Positions 7,269 through 15,518 of a stretch of 15,533 nucleotides of DNA are shown here, piece by piece; positions within the stretch are counted from its first letter, which is position 1; every line of letters starts with the position of its first letter. Source of the DNA: DAOWGG01 sp965369815. Its GTDB lineage: Bacteria > Patescibacteriota > Gracilibacteria > UM-FILTER-43-11. The stretch covers positions 1 through 15,533 of the forward strand of contig CBDUQS010000029.1 of assembly GCA_965369815.1 (NCBI GenBank), written 5' to 3'. The position numbers were made by a program, and so were the translations under genes. Below the pieces are notes generated by a model, which made no database searches, was not told where the DNA came from, and worked only from the letters and a program-made list of their open reading frames with translations.

Positions 7269-8540
7269 TTATTCCAAATCATCCTCCTCTTCACTGTCAG
7301 GCTCGGAAAGGCGGGTGATCAAAACAGTTCCAATCTTTTTCTTGCTCATTTCTTTTACCTGAAAAATAAGGTTTTCAAAAATGATTTTTTCACCCAACTT
7401 TGGAAAGCGATGGAGTTCTTCAAGGATTAGAAGGCTAATGGTTTGATGCTCTGGGTAATCCAGCTCAATATCGAGAGTTTCGTTAAGTTCTTCAATATCC
7501 GCTTCTCCTCGAGCTTCCCATTCATTCTTACCAATAGGACGAATCATCTTTTCCTCACGATCTTGCTCATCCACAATATCTCCTACAATTTCCTCCAGAA
7601 TATCTTCCATCGTAATCAAACCAGCGGTTTCGCCGTGCTCATCCACCACAATCGCCAAGTGCTGACGACGACGCTGAAATTCATGAAATAGTTTACTGAT
7701 TGATTTTGTTTTAGGCGTGATAATGAGGGGTTTAAATTTAAAATCAGCCAAGGTTTTATTTTTTTGAGGATCATGTAGAAATTGAAGAATGTCGTGAACG
7801 GTTACAATACCGATAACATTATGAATCGAATCTTTGTAGACAGGAATTCTTGAATGAGAATGATTTAAAAAGAATTGAACGGTGTCATGAACAGAAGTGT
7901 CGACCCTGAGCATTTCAATATCCTTTTTAACAGTCATCACTTCTTCTACAGTGGTATCGGTGAATTCCAATACATTTTCAATTAATTCCTGCTCCTGCTC
8001 CTCAATAACCCCTTCTTTAGTCCCAATATCAACCATCGCCAAAAGTTCATCTTCACTCACTGAATGAAGAGGTTGGCGGAGTCGTAAGCTGGCGATGAGG
8101 CCTTGAGTGAACTTTTCAAAAATCCAAATAACAGGGTAAAGCCCTTTGGTGAGCCATAGTAATGGATAGGCAAAGATTCTTGCAAAGCGTTCAGAATATT
8201 TTTGAGCGAGTGTTTTAGGGGTGATTTCACCAAATACAAGCACAACAAGAGTTAGAACCCCCGTTACTATTCCGATGGCAGAATTTCCAAAAGCGCCAAT
8301 CGCCCAAACAGTTGCAATAACGGTGGCTAAAATATTTACTAAATTATTGCCAATAAGAATGGTAATAAGTAAACGTTGAGGCTTACTTTTTAGCTTCCAA
8401 ATAGCCTTGCTTCCAAATTTACCATCCTTTCGAATGGCGCGAACCTTGGCAGGTGAAAGGGAGGTTAAGGCAATTTCCGCCCCAGAAAAAGCTCCAGAAA
8501 GGAGAATAAGAAGTGCAAGAAGCAAGAGTTGTGAATACAC
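7269..8540 (-). CDS. CNNM/CorC-family membrane protein (DUF21, CBS pair, CorC_HlyC domain)
   Basis: A member of the family once called hemolysin C/TlyC and now linked to Mg2+ or Co2+ export and tolerance. From the preferred GTG start at 8540 it has 423 residues. DUF21 transmembrane region: a hydrophobic N-terminal helix followed by FSGAEIAL (18-25), then IGNNLVN and FGEITPKTLA (103-112), the signature of the CNNM fold. A CBS pair follows at about 200-320, with SRIPVY (230-235) and VVDEHGETAGLITMEDILEE near its end. A CorC_HlyC associated domain spans about 331-411 and the tail is very acidic (SEEEDDLE). A TTG at 8597 would add 19 residues, but a promoter-like -35 overlaps it, so GTG is preferred; the start remains uncertain. 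It is divergent from argS and precedes the DedA-UppP gene on the same strand after a large hairpin. The ion specificity is not shown by the sequence. Confidence 0.88.
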   Translation of the reverse strand: MYSQLLLLALLILLSGAFSGAEIALTSLSPAKVRAIRKDGKFGSKAIWKLKSKPQRLLITILIGNNLVNILATVIATVWAIGAFGNSAIGIVTGVLTLVVLVFGEITPKTLAQKYSERFARIFAYPLLWLTKGLYPVIWIFEKFTQGLIASLRLRQPLHSVSEDELLAMVDIGTKEGVIEEQEQELIENVLEFTDTTVEEVMTVKKDIEMLRVDTSVHDTVQFFLNHSHSRIPVYKDSIHNVIGIVTVHDILQFLHDPQKNKTLADFKFKPLIITPKTKSISKLFHEFQRRRQHLAIVVDEHGETAGLITMEDILEEIVGDIVDEQDREEKMIRPIGKNEWEARGEADIEELNETLDIELDYPEHQTISLLILEELHRFPKLGEKIIFENLIFQVKEMSKKKIGTVLITRLSEPDSEEEDDLE

Positions 8541-8569
8541 AGTTTGTTTTGTTAAATTAAGTACAATTA

Positions 8570-8597
8570 ATCTTAGCAAATTGGGGGGGAATCGCAA
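8570..8597 (-). promoter_or_regulatory. Possible promoter for the CNNM/CorC gene
   Basis: On the minus strand TTGCGA (8597-8592) and TAAGAT (8575-8570) are separated by 16 bases. Transcription would begin near 8563, about 23 bases before the GTG at 8540, which supports that start. The spacer contains a run of seven C (G on the plus strand, 8583-8589). It lies back to back with the argS promoter. Confidence 0.35.
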
Positions 8598-8606
8598 GAG
8601 AACTTG

Positions 8607-8615
8607 TGATATAAT
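8607..8615 (+). promoter_or_regulatory. Extended -10 promoter of argS, giving a near-leaderless mRNA
   Basis: TGATATAAT at 8607-8615 is a TG-N-TATAAT extended -10 element with a perfect hexamer. No good -35 is seen at the expected distance, which extended -10 promoters can do without. The argS ATG (8625) follows only nine bases after the hexamer, so initiation at the normal distance would leave a leader of about zero to three bases. Confidence 0.6.
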
Positions 8616-8624
8616 CCATCTTGC

Positions 8625-10352
8625 ATGAAAAATAGCTTAAAACAACTCAAACAAACCGTCCTTCACGCCATTCAAAAGGCAGGTTTTGAAGTAGACGCAT
8701 CCGATCTTCATATCGATAAAACCAAAACATTGGAGCACGGCCATTTCGCCACCAATGTCTGCATGCTGTTATCGGGTCAATACGGAAACCCACGAACAAT
8801 TGCCGAAAAAATTGTGGAGGAATTGAAAAAAAATGAAATGTTTACACAGGTGGATATCGCGGGCCCCGGCTTCATTAACATGTTTGTTGAACAAAATTTT
8901 TACTCAACAATTCTTCAGGAAACCATATCCAATTTAGATGATTATTTGAACGAGGAGTTGGGTGTCGAAAAAGATAAATCAATGTTAATCGATTACAGTC
9001 ATCCGAATATCGCCAAGCCAATGGGCGTTCATCATTTACTCTCCACAATCATCGGTGATTCCATTAAAAAGATATACAAAAAGAGGGGATACAAGGTGAT
9101 CGCCGACAACTTCATTGGAGACATGGGCACTCAGTTCGGAAAATTAATTCATGCCGTTAAAAATTGGGGTGATTTAGAGGAAATTGAAAAAGATCCCATC
9201 CCTGCTTTGCAAAAACTATACGTTCAGTATCACATCGAAGCGGATAAAGACGTAGAGATGGACGACGAAGCGCGCGCAGAATATAAAAAATTCGAAGACG
9301 GCGATAAAGAAAGCCGAAAGTTATGGGAAAAGATCGTGAAATGGAGCTTAATGGAAATCCAGCCAATCTACGATCGTTTAGGAATTGAATTTGACGAAAT
9401 GAACGGAGAAAGTTTTTACGAAGATAAAATGCAGCCAATCCTAGACGAAGGCCGTGAAAAGGGGATTATCGTCGACGGAGAAAAAGGCGCGTGGATCATT
9501 AAGCCCGATGACCCATTAAACGACGTCCCCGCTGTGGTTCGTAAATCCGATGGCACCACCCTTTATATCACGCGTGACATGGCTCGAATACAACATTGGG
9601 AAAAGGAATGGCACCCCGATTTAATGGTAAACGTGGTAGACACCGCTCAGGAATTTCACTTCCGAAAACTTTTCGAAGCCGCTCAAAAATTAAATCTTAC
9701 AACCGCCACCAACGTGCACGTTAAATTCGGACGCATGAGCTTTAAGGATGGATCGATGAGTACACGAAAGGGGAATATTATTCTACTCAATGAACTCTTG
9801 GACGAAGCCGAAAAAAGGTCATTTGATATGATCAACGAAAAGGGGGTTGAGATGTCTGAAGATGAGAAAAAAGAGCTAGCCCGCATCATGGGGATCGGAG
9901 CCGTTAAATACAGTATCCTCCATCAGAATCGAATCAGTAATATGACATTCGATTGGGATCAGATTTTAAGCCTAGATGGAAACAGTGCCCCTTACCTTAT
10001 GTACACTGTAGCCCGCGCAAAATCCATTCTCCGAAAAGCCGATGTGAAACTGTCGGACACAGAAGATTATGATTTGGTTTTATCCGACGCCGCCGAAACT
10101 AAGGTAGCTTTAGATCTATTGCAATATAGCGAGGCATTAGCGCGCGCAGCCGAAGAATTCAAACCCAATCACATCGCCAATTTCCTCTACAATCTCGCCC
10201 AAAATTTCAACACTTTCTACAACGCACTACCAGTAATAAAAGAAGAAGACGAATCCCTCAAAAAATCCCGTTTGCTCATTATCAGCTCCGTGATTACGGT
10301 GATGGAAGACGCGTTTGAATTGCTGGGGTTGGAGGTGCCGGAGAAGATGTAG
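8625..10352 (+). CDS. argS: Arginine--tRNA ligase
   Basis: This class I aminoacyl-tRNA synthetase joins arginine to tRNA-Arg in the cytosol. The 575 residues match the usual length. The N-terminal additional domain (about 1-95) has EHGHFATN (37-44). The catalytic core starts at SHPNIAKPMGVHHL (125-138), followed by STIIGD (140-145) and GDMGTQFG (165-172). SDGTTLYITRDMAR lies at 308-321. SMSTRKGN (377-384) stands in for KMSKS. A DALR anticodon-binding domain covers about the last 120 residues. The HIGH motif, usually HVGH in ArgRS, reads GVHH (134-137), an unusual form. Helix content and the rest of the core look normal, so it is probably functional. The start is fixed by the upstream -10 element. 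The gene ends 100 bases before the convergent RND gene. Confidence 0.95.
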   Translation: MKNSLKQLKQTVLHAIQKAGFEVDASDLHIDKTKTLEHGHFATNVCMLLSGQYGNPRTIAEKIVEELKKNEMFTQVDIAGPGFINMFVEQNFYSTILQETISNLDDYLNEELGVEKDKSMLIDYSHPNIAKPMGVHHLLSTIIGDSIKKIYKKRGYKVIADNFIGDMGTQFGKLIHAVKNWGDLEEIEKDPIPALQKLYVQYHIEADKDVEMDDEARAEYKKFEDGDKESRKLWEKIVKWSLMEIQPIYDRLGIEFDEMNGESFYEDKMQPILDEGREKGIIVDGEKGAWIIKPDDPLNDVPAVVRKSDGTTLYITRDMARIQHWEKEWHPDLMVNVVDTAQEFHFRKLFEAAQKLNLTTATNVHVKFGRMSFKDGSMSTRKGNIILLNELLDEAEKRSFDMINEKGVEMSEDEKKELARIMGIGAVKYSILHQNRISNMTFDWDQILSLDGNSAPYLMYTVARAKSILRKADVKLSDTEDYDLVLSDAAETKVALDLLQYSEALARAAEEFKPNHIANFLYNLAQNFNTFYNALPVIKEEDESLKKSRLLIISSVITVMEDAFELLGLEVPEKM

Positions 10353-10369
10353 GCCGCTTCGCGGAAATC

Positions 10370-10452
10370 CGAAACTCTAAACTCTAAATTCGAAGGTTTA
10401 GTATTTTATATCTAAATATTTTTTCGAGTTTTGAATTTCGTGTTTCGAGTTT
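10370..10452. repeat. Low-complexity inverted-repeat region between convergent argS and RND genes
   Basis: Variants of CGAAACTC and AAATTCGAA on the left (10370-10394) recur in complementary form on the right as TTCGAGTTTTGAATTTCG and TTTCGAGTTTTTAG, reaching into the RND stop codon. Inside, TTTAG (10397-10401) and CTAAA (10412-10416) form a small hairpin followed by T6 at 10419-10424, a weak intrinsic terminator candidate for argS. A small GC hairpin, CCGC/GCGG, lies at 10354-10364 just after the argS stop. Confidence 0.5.
10397..10424 (+). terminator. Weak intrinsic terminator candidate for argS
   Basis: A five-base-pair AT-rich stem (TTTAG/CTAAA, ten-base loop) is followed by TATTTTTT. 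The stem is too weak to be convincing alone, but the T-run and the position 45 bases after the argS stop fit. Confidence 0.3.
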
Positions 10453-13400
10453 TTAGTCTTCCGCATGCTTAATCACCTCCAACTCTTTCCCACTCTCCAA
10501 CGCATTATAAAAAATCGGCACCATCACAAGGGTTAGAACGGTCGCAAAAATGATTCCAAAGAAGATCGCCCAGGCCATGTCGACCCAGAAACTTCCTGCC
10601 CATACCAGTGGCAATACACCAGTGGCAGTAGTAATAGTCGTCAGGAATATTGGCTGAAGACGCTCTTTGCCCGATTGGACAATGGCATCTATTTTTTCCA
10701 TACCCGCACGAATATTGTTGTTGATTCGGTCGATCAGTACGATCGCGTCGTTCACAACGACTCCCATCAGCGCCACGATTCCAATGAAGGCAGGGAAGGA
10801 GAAGCTTCGTCCGATGGCCGCCATTCCAAAGAACACGCCAATGAAGGCAAGTGGTAGGGTGAAAATAATAATAAGTGGCTGCCTAAAGGAGTTGAACTGA
10901 AGCACGAGAATGAAGATAATCAAAATGAGTCCCACGTACATCGCACCGAACAGACTATTGAAAGATTCCTGCATTTCCTGGAATTCACCTCCAAAATCAA
11001 GCTCCATCCCAGAAGGAATTTCGATGTTCTCCAGTCGATCCTGAAGATCCTGACGAATGTCTTCCGCTATGTAGCCCGATTCCGCGAAAGCTCTCACGTT
11101 CACAACCGTTTCCGCGTCTCGATGGCGAATGACGGTGATGGTGGGCTCAAGGCTTATTTCTACCAATTCACTAAGAGAAACTTGCCCTTTTGGCGTCATG
11201 ATCAAAAGTCGTTTGATTTCGTCGATATTCTTAGGGCTCAAGTCGCATAAGGTGAGTCGATCACGTTTAGAGATGAGTTGATTGAATTTATCTTTTACAC
11301 AAGAGTCATCACGGAAATCGAGCCGTACGACGATAGGGGTTTCGTCACCCCCTTTAATGATTTTGACGTTATTAGATCCATAAACCGCGGTTCGCAGTTC
11401 AGAGGCGAGTTGGATGACTGAGAGGTTGTAAAATTCAAGTTGTTCACGCTTTACGTTAAAGTGGAATTCACCCGTTCCATGAGAAACATCAATATCCTCA
11501 TCGCGAGCGCCTTCGACTTGTCGAAGCTCATTTTCAACCACCTTTGCGAAGCTCTCGAGCTCTTGAAAGTCATCTCCAGTAATTCGTACTTCCACATCAG
11601 CTCCCACAGGAGGGCCGGTCTGAAGATCGTTGACGGTGATTTTTGCGCCTTGAATAGTTTTAACCTGTTGTCGGAGGATTTCGCTGATATCAAAAGCTTG
11701 CATGGTGCGAAGATCTTTCTCGAGCAAGTTAACGGTAATACTGGCTTTATTACCACTAGTGGTTCCGCCTAAACTCATGCTCTCTGGGCCTTCCGAGGTG
11801 AAAGCGAGTGCTCCACCACCAACGATGGTTACAAAGTTATCAATTTCGGGGAGCTTAACAATATAATCCTCTACCTTCTCCGCAATTGCCAATGTGTCGT
11901 TTAGCTCAGAACCCAGAGGACCATCGATTTCAACAGTGAAATAATCACCATCCCATTTGGGGAACATCTGAACCTGCATAATCCCTACAAAAGGGAAGGA
12001 GACCGCAACTAAAGAGGTTAAAACCATTCCGATTACCCAAGCACGACGCTTGCGTTTTGAATGCAAAACATTGTGTATTTTTTTGCCATACCATTTTTGA
12101 AAAGGCTTCATAATACGACTTAGTAGCGGTGGTTTTGATTCCTCACGTTTAAAGTTTCGAAATAGATGAGCTGCCATTCCAGGGAGTAAAAAGGTAGACA
12201 CAAAAAGGGAAGCGAATAGCGTCACCGTCACCGTTCGTGGAATATGCGACATATACGAACCCATAATCCCTGGCATGAGTGCCATGGGAATGAAGGCGGA
12301 AATGGTGGTGAAGGTACTGGAAATAAGAGGAATTTTATAAGTTCGAATCGCCATAAGCGCTGAATCCGTTGAATTCATTTTTTTGTCTCGCAGATTTTCA
12401 TGCACTCCTTCCATCATAATAATCGACGTATCAACGATCAGTCCAAGCGATATAATAAGTGAGAAGAGAACGAGGAAGTTGAATGTTTCGCCCGTAAGAT
12501 AAAGAACCATGAACGAAATAAAGAAGATAACAGGAATGCTCAGTGCGGCGAGCATCGCTTCTTTCGCTCCCAGAGCGATGAAAAGCAGGAGGAAGATAAT
12601 CGCAATCACCTGAAGACCACTGGTTCCTAAGGTTCCAATATCTTCACGAATAAAAACAGAGTTATCACCTGTGGTCAGAATCTCGGTGGATGGAGGTAGA
12701 ACTTCACGCTCAAACTTTTCAACCACCTCTTTGGCATCGTCTGTCATTTCAATAATACTGGCACCCGTTTTCTTAAAAACCTGAATGGTAACAGAGGGGC
12801 GGAACAGCCCCGTGGATTCTTGGTAAATTTTAGTAATGGAATTCTTTTTTCCAAAAACTTCTCGAACTTCTGCAATGTCTTTTAAATAAATATTACGGCC
12901 TTCTCGGTTGGCGATAGGGAGGTTCATAAGGTCCTCTTCGCTTTCCAATTGACCTTTAAGAGAGGTCTGATAATAGAAATCTTTAATCAGAACACTCCCC
13001 ATTGGGAAGTCGATGTGATTGCTTTGAATCGCCTGAGTAACTTCTCCCAATGAAAGGCCGAGGCCTTCCAGTGATTTAATGTCAATCAAAACCTGCATCT
13101 CCTTGCTTTCGATGCCTGAAACAACCGCCTTAGAAACACCGTGAATCCCTTCTAGCTTTTCTTCAAGCTCTTCGGCATAGCTTTCAAATTCTTTAGGGGT
13201 TAGATTCCCAAGGAGTGAAAAGGTAATCACAGGAAAATCATTGGTTCTGATTTCGCTGACAATGGGGTCGCTCGCTTCTTCGGGTAGATCAGTTTTAGCA
13301 TTTTCTACCTTATCTCGTAGTTGCCGAAGCGACTCAGTCAGGTCGGCAGAAGCTTCAAATTCAACCACAATGGAAGCAAAGCCTTCACTCGAACTGGAGG

Positions 13401-13683
13401 TTAAAAGCTTTAGGTTGTCGAGTGTTTTTAAATGCGTTTCCATCTTGTCAGTGACAAGCTCTTCAACATCCGATGGAGTCGCGCCAGGAAAACCAACAGC
13501 AACGAGACCAAGGGGTATTTCGACTTCCGGATCAGATTCCAGTGGCATCGAAGTGAGCCCAAACACTCCTCCAATCGCAATAGCAATCAAGGCAATCATG
13601 GTCAGTCTCCACTTTTTCACAAAAAATCCCCACGGCGAATGTTTCACTGAATCAATCTGTGCTTGTACAAATTTGTTGTTCAT
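10453..13683 (-). CDS. RND-family (AcrB-like) efflux transporter
   Basis: A proton-driven exporter of the AcrB/HAE-1 type in the inner (or only) membrane. The preferred ATG at 13683 gives 1076 residues, the usual length for the family (about 1030-1080); a GTG at 13704 lies inside a hairpin. The protein has the expected twofold layout: TM1 (about 27-47), the porter-domain motif PGATPSDVEELVTDKME (66-82), a TM2-TM6 block with GLIVDTSIIMMEGV (414-427), a cytoplasmic Arg/Lys-rich link, TM7, a second porter domain, and TM8-TM12 with GVVVNDAIVLIDRIN (974-988). By alignment with AcrB, the Asp407-Asp408 pair is Asp418-Thr419 here, and Lys940-Asn941 is Asn978-Asp979, so the relay charges are rearranged. 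It follows its adaptor gene on the same strand with a 42-base gap holding a hairpin, so the two are very likely an operon. Substrate cannot be told from sequence. Confidence 0.93.
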   Translation of the reverse strand: MNNKFVQAQIDSVKHSPWGFFVKKWRLTMIALIAIAIGGVFGLTSMPLESDPEVEIPLGLVAVGFPGATPSDVEELVTDKMETHLKTLDNLKLLTSSSSEGFASIVVEFEASADLTESLRQLRDKVENAKTDLPEEASDPIVSEIRTNDFPVITFSLLGNLTPKEFESYAEELEEKLEGIHGVSKAVVSGIESKEMQVLIDIKSLEGLGLSLGEVTQAIQSNHIDFPMGSVLIKDFYYQTSLKGQLESEEDLMNLPIANREGRNIYLKDIAEVREVFGKKNSITKIYQESTGLFRPSVTIQVFKKTGASIIEMTDDAKEVVEKFEREVLPPSTEILTTGDNSVFIREDIGTLGTSGLQVIAIIFLLLFIALGAKEAMLAALSIPVIFFISFMVLYLTGETFNFLVLFSLIISLGLIVDTSIIMMEGVHENLRDKKMNSTDSALMAIRTYKIPLISSTFTTISAFIPMALMPGIMGSYMSHIPRTVTVTLFASLFVSTFLLPGMAAHLFRNFKREESKPPLLSRIMKPFQKWYGKKIHNVLHSKRKRRAWVIGMVLTSLVAVSFPFVGIMQVQMFPKWDGDYFTVEIDGPLGSELNDTLAIAEKVEDYIVKLPEIDNFVTIVGGGALAFTSEGPESMSLGGTTSGNKASITVNLLEKDLRTMQAFDISEILRQQVKTIQGAKITVNDLQTGPPVGADVEVRITGDDFQELESFAKVVENELRQVEGARDEDIDVSHGTGEFHFNVKREQLEFYNLSVIQLASELRTAVYGSNNVKIIKGGDETPIVVRLDFRDDSCVKDKFNQLISKRDRLTLCDLSPKNIDEIKRLLIMTPKGQVSLSELVEISLEPTITVIRHRDAETVVNVRAFAESGYIAEDIRQDLQDRLENIEIPSGMELDFGGEFQEMQESFNSLFGAMYVGLILIIFILVLQFNSFRQPLIIIFTLPLAFIGVFFGMAAIGRSFSFPAFIGIVALMGVVVNDAIVLIDRINNNIRAGMEKIDAIVQSGKERLQPIFLTTITTATGVLPLVWAGSFWVDMAWAIFFGIIFATVLTLVMVPIFYNALESGKELEVIKHAED

Positions 13684-13695
13684 AGTAAGTAGCGA

Positions 13696-13711
13696 GTCCC
13701 GCACACGGGAC
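13696..13711 (-). other. GC-rich hairpin between adaptor and RND genes
   Basis: GTCCCG (13696-13701) and CGGGAC (13706-13711) form a perfect six-base-pair stem with a four-base loop, extendable by a G-T and a G-C pair. It sits after the adaptor stop and 12 bases before the RND ATG on the transcribed strand, with no Shine-Dalgarno visible. It could set the relative yield of the two proteins or protect the mRNA. Confidence 0.55.
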
Positions 13712-13725
13712 CCTATTGAAAAGGC

Positions 13726-15450
13726 TTATTGATTGTCAGGAATCTGAGGGGTTGGTTTGTTTAAAATGCTCACTTGAGTTCCTTCTTTTTCAATCAGTCG
13801 TCCTCCTTCACTAATAATTTCATCGCCAATCGAAAGGCCTCCAAGTACTTCAACATAGTCACCCACAATATCTCCCACAGTGATTGAGGCTTTGGCGGTT
13901 TTACGTCCATCTAACTTCCAAACAAATATTTCTCCCGGCAGAATGTGCAAAGAGGGGAGCGGAACGAAGATTCGTTCTCCGTTATAAACCGTTTTACCGG
14001 TTTTAAAGGTCAATTTAACAATCTCTCCTGGACGAAGAGACTCACTAGTGTGACTGAGCTCTACTTTATATTTTTTAGTAATAGGGTCAGCGCTGGGTGA
14101 AATAGCACTGATGATAGTTGATTCTCCGTTTTTATTAATGGTAACAACATCTCCAATTTTAACCTTTCTCACGTCTTCGGAAGAAAGATAGGAAACCAAG
14201 TTGAGCTCAGAATCGTCTTCGACAGTAATCAATAAAGTTCCTGGATTGATTTCTTCACCTGTTTTAATGTGAATGTTTACAACCTTACCTGCAAAAGGAG
14301 CTTGAATATTAAGCTTATTTTTTGTGATCCGTGCTTGGTCGTAATTACCGTAAGCACTGGTCACAGAGCTTTGCGCACTCACCTTACTTAAATCAGCAGA
14401 ACGAGCTGAGTTTTCTAGGGCGTTCTCAGATGCCTCAACCGATTGTCGGGCATTTCGCTCAGTGGATTTCAGTTGTTCAATCGTGGCATTGTACGCTGCT
14501 TTTGCATTCAAAACCGTCTGAGAGCTACCATTGCTTTCTTGAATAGCGTTTTCTAATGCATCTTTTGTAGAGCGAAGCGCGTTAAGCGTGGTTTGAATAA
14601 CGCCAAGCTGAGCAGTGATAGCAGTGGTGTCAGCAATCAGTGTTACTTGAGTATATCCTGCGCCCGTTACAGAGTTATTAAGCGTATCAAGCGTTTTTCG
14701 AAGCGCATCCTCGGTATTAATAAGAAGCAGAAGTGCTTTATCGTAAGAGGGACTGTAGTTTTTAATCAATTGATCCACTTGCTCCAAAATTCGTTCAGTA
14801 TCGGAAAGAGAGTTAAGCTTCGCAATTCCAAGGTATTTTCTAAATCCAGAATCAACATATCGATAAGCGTCCGAAACACCAATAATCTTATTGGCCGCAT
14901 TAAAAGCGGTTTGAACAGTAGGAAGACTGCTGGCAATGGCATTCTCAACGTTGGTTTCAGCAGAAGATATACCCAAACTACTGTTTAGCTCAGCAGCTTT
15001 AAGGTTCTCTTCGGCTTGCGCTTTTAAGGTTCGGTTTTGCCGAACAACATTCTGAAGATTGGTTTTTGAGCTCTCTAATGAGATTTTAGCCGCTTCAATA
15101 CTATTTTCAGCTGATAGCTTTGTGCTTTCCAGTCCAATCTGAGCATTACGAAGCGTGCTTCCCGCGGTGTTGAATGAAGAATTCACAGCAGAAGAGCTTA
15201 GCTTTACAAGCAGGTCGTTACGAGAAACGGTGTCACCCCCTTTCACCAAAATAGAATCAACCTTCCCTCGAATTTCAGAGGTGATTCGGCTGATTTGATG
15301 GGCAAAAACATCCCCAGTGACCGTGAATTCCTGCTGAAGTCCCGGTTGAATCTCCGTAGAGACAACTTCGGGAAAATAAGTTTTTTGAATAACCTCCTCT
15401 TCTTTTTCACAACCGCTTAAAAAAACGCATGCGCTTACAATCTGACCCAA
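13726..15450 (-). CDS. RND efflux adaptor (membrane fusion protein), probable lipoprotein
   Basis: Membrane fusion protein of the HlyD/AcrA type that would link the RND transporter encoded just downstream to the outer cell envelope. From TTG 15450 there are 574 residues. An LSGC lipobox (11-14) suggests lipid attachment at Cys14. Two half-lipoyl motifs, RGKVDSILVKGGDTV (61-75) and APFAGKVVNIHIKTGEE (384-400), enclose a helical hairpin of about 300 residues that is Ala, Ser, Asn and Leu rich. A beta-barrel (about 413-495) and a membrane-proximal domain ending GGLSIGDEIISEGG follow. AcrA has about 100 residues in the hairpin, so this one is unusually long. The N-terminus is doubtful: only 13 residues precede the lipobox, they lack a basic n-region, and TAA (15456-15454) lies just upstream in frame. 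The start may be wrong, or the 5' end may be damaged. Confidence 0.88.
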   Translation of the reverse strand: MGQIVSACVFLSGCEKEEEVIQKTYFPEVVSTEIQPGLQQEFTVTGDVFAHQISRITSEIRGKVDSILVKGGDTVSRNDLLVKLSSSAVNSSFNTAGSTLRNAQIGLESTKLSAENSIEAAKISLESSKTNLQNVVRQNRTLKAQAEENLKAAELNSSLGISSAETNVENAIASSLPTVQTAFNAANKIIGVSDAYRYVDSGFRKYLGIAKLNSLSDTERILEQVDQLIKNYSPSYDKALLLLINTEDALRKTLDTLNNSVTGAGYTQVTLIADTTAITAQLGVIQTTLNALRSTKDALENAIQESNGSSQTVLNAKAAYNATIEQLKSTERNARQSVEASENALENSARSADLSKVSAQSSVTSAYGNYDQARITKNKLNIQAPFAGKVVNIHIKTGEEINPGTLLITVEDDSELNLVSYLSSEDVRKVKIGDVVTINKNGESTIISAISPSADPITKKYKVELSHTSESLRPGEIVKLTFKTGKTVYNGERIFVPLPSLHILPGEIFVWKLDGRKTAKASITVGDIVGDYVEVLGGLSIGDEIISEGGRLIEKEGTQVSILNKPTPQIPDNQ

Positions 15451-15518
15451 CCGTTATCTACGGCATTGAAAATTTTGATGGAAATTTAAAACGTATACAT
15501 TTACGCACCTCAACACCA

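Noticed and set aside
8583..8589. Run of seven G as a Shine-Dalgarno or quadruplex element
   Set aside because: It is a single run, over 30 bases from the argS start, and upstream of the -10 element, so it is not in the argS mRNA.
11511..11526. Perfect seven-base palindrome CTTCGAC/GTCGAAG, sharing CTTCGACAAGT with 2890-2900
   Set aside because: Both lie inside coding sequence, and an 11-base match between two places in 15 kb is expected by chance.
11440..11772. Open frames on both strands inside the RND gene
   Set aside because: They overlap the second porter domain of a well-supported RND protein and have no features of their own.
13241..13732. Plus-strand open frame of 163 codons
   Set aside because: It lies wholly opposite the N-terminal half of the RND gene, has a Ser- and Arg-rich composition typical of an antisense shadow, and no recognisable domain.
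14593..14988. Plus-strand open frame of 131 codons
   Set aside because: Antisense to the helical region of the adaptor; no motif and no promoter or ribosome binding site.
337..15450. Recoded TGA (as in Gracilibacteria or Absconditabacteria)
   Set aside because: All long genes are open under the standard code with no in-frame TGA and end in TAA or TAG. Lack of TGA stops in eight genes is too small a sample to mean anything.
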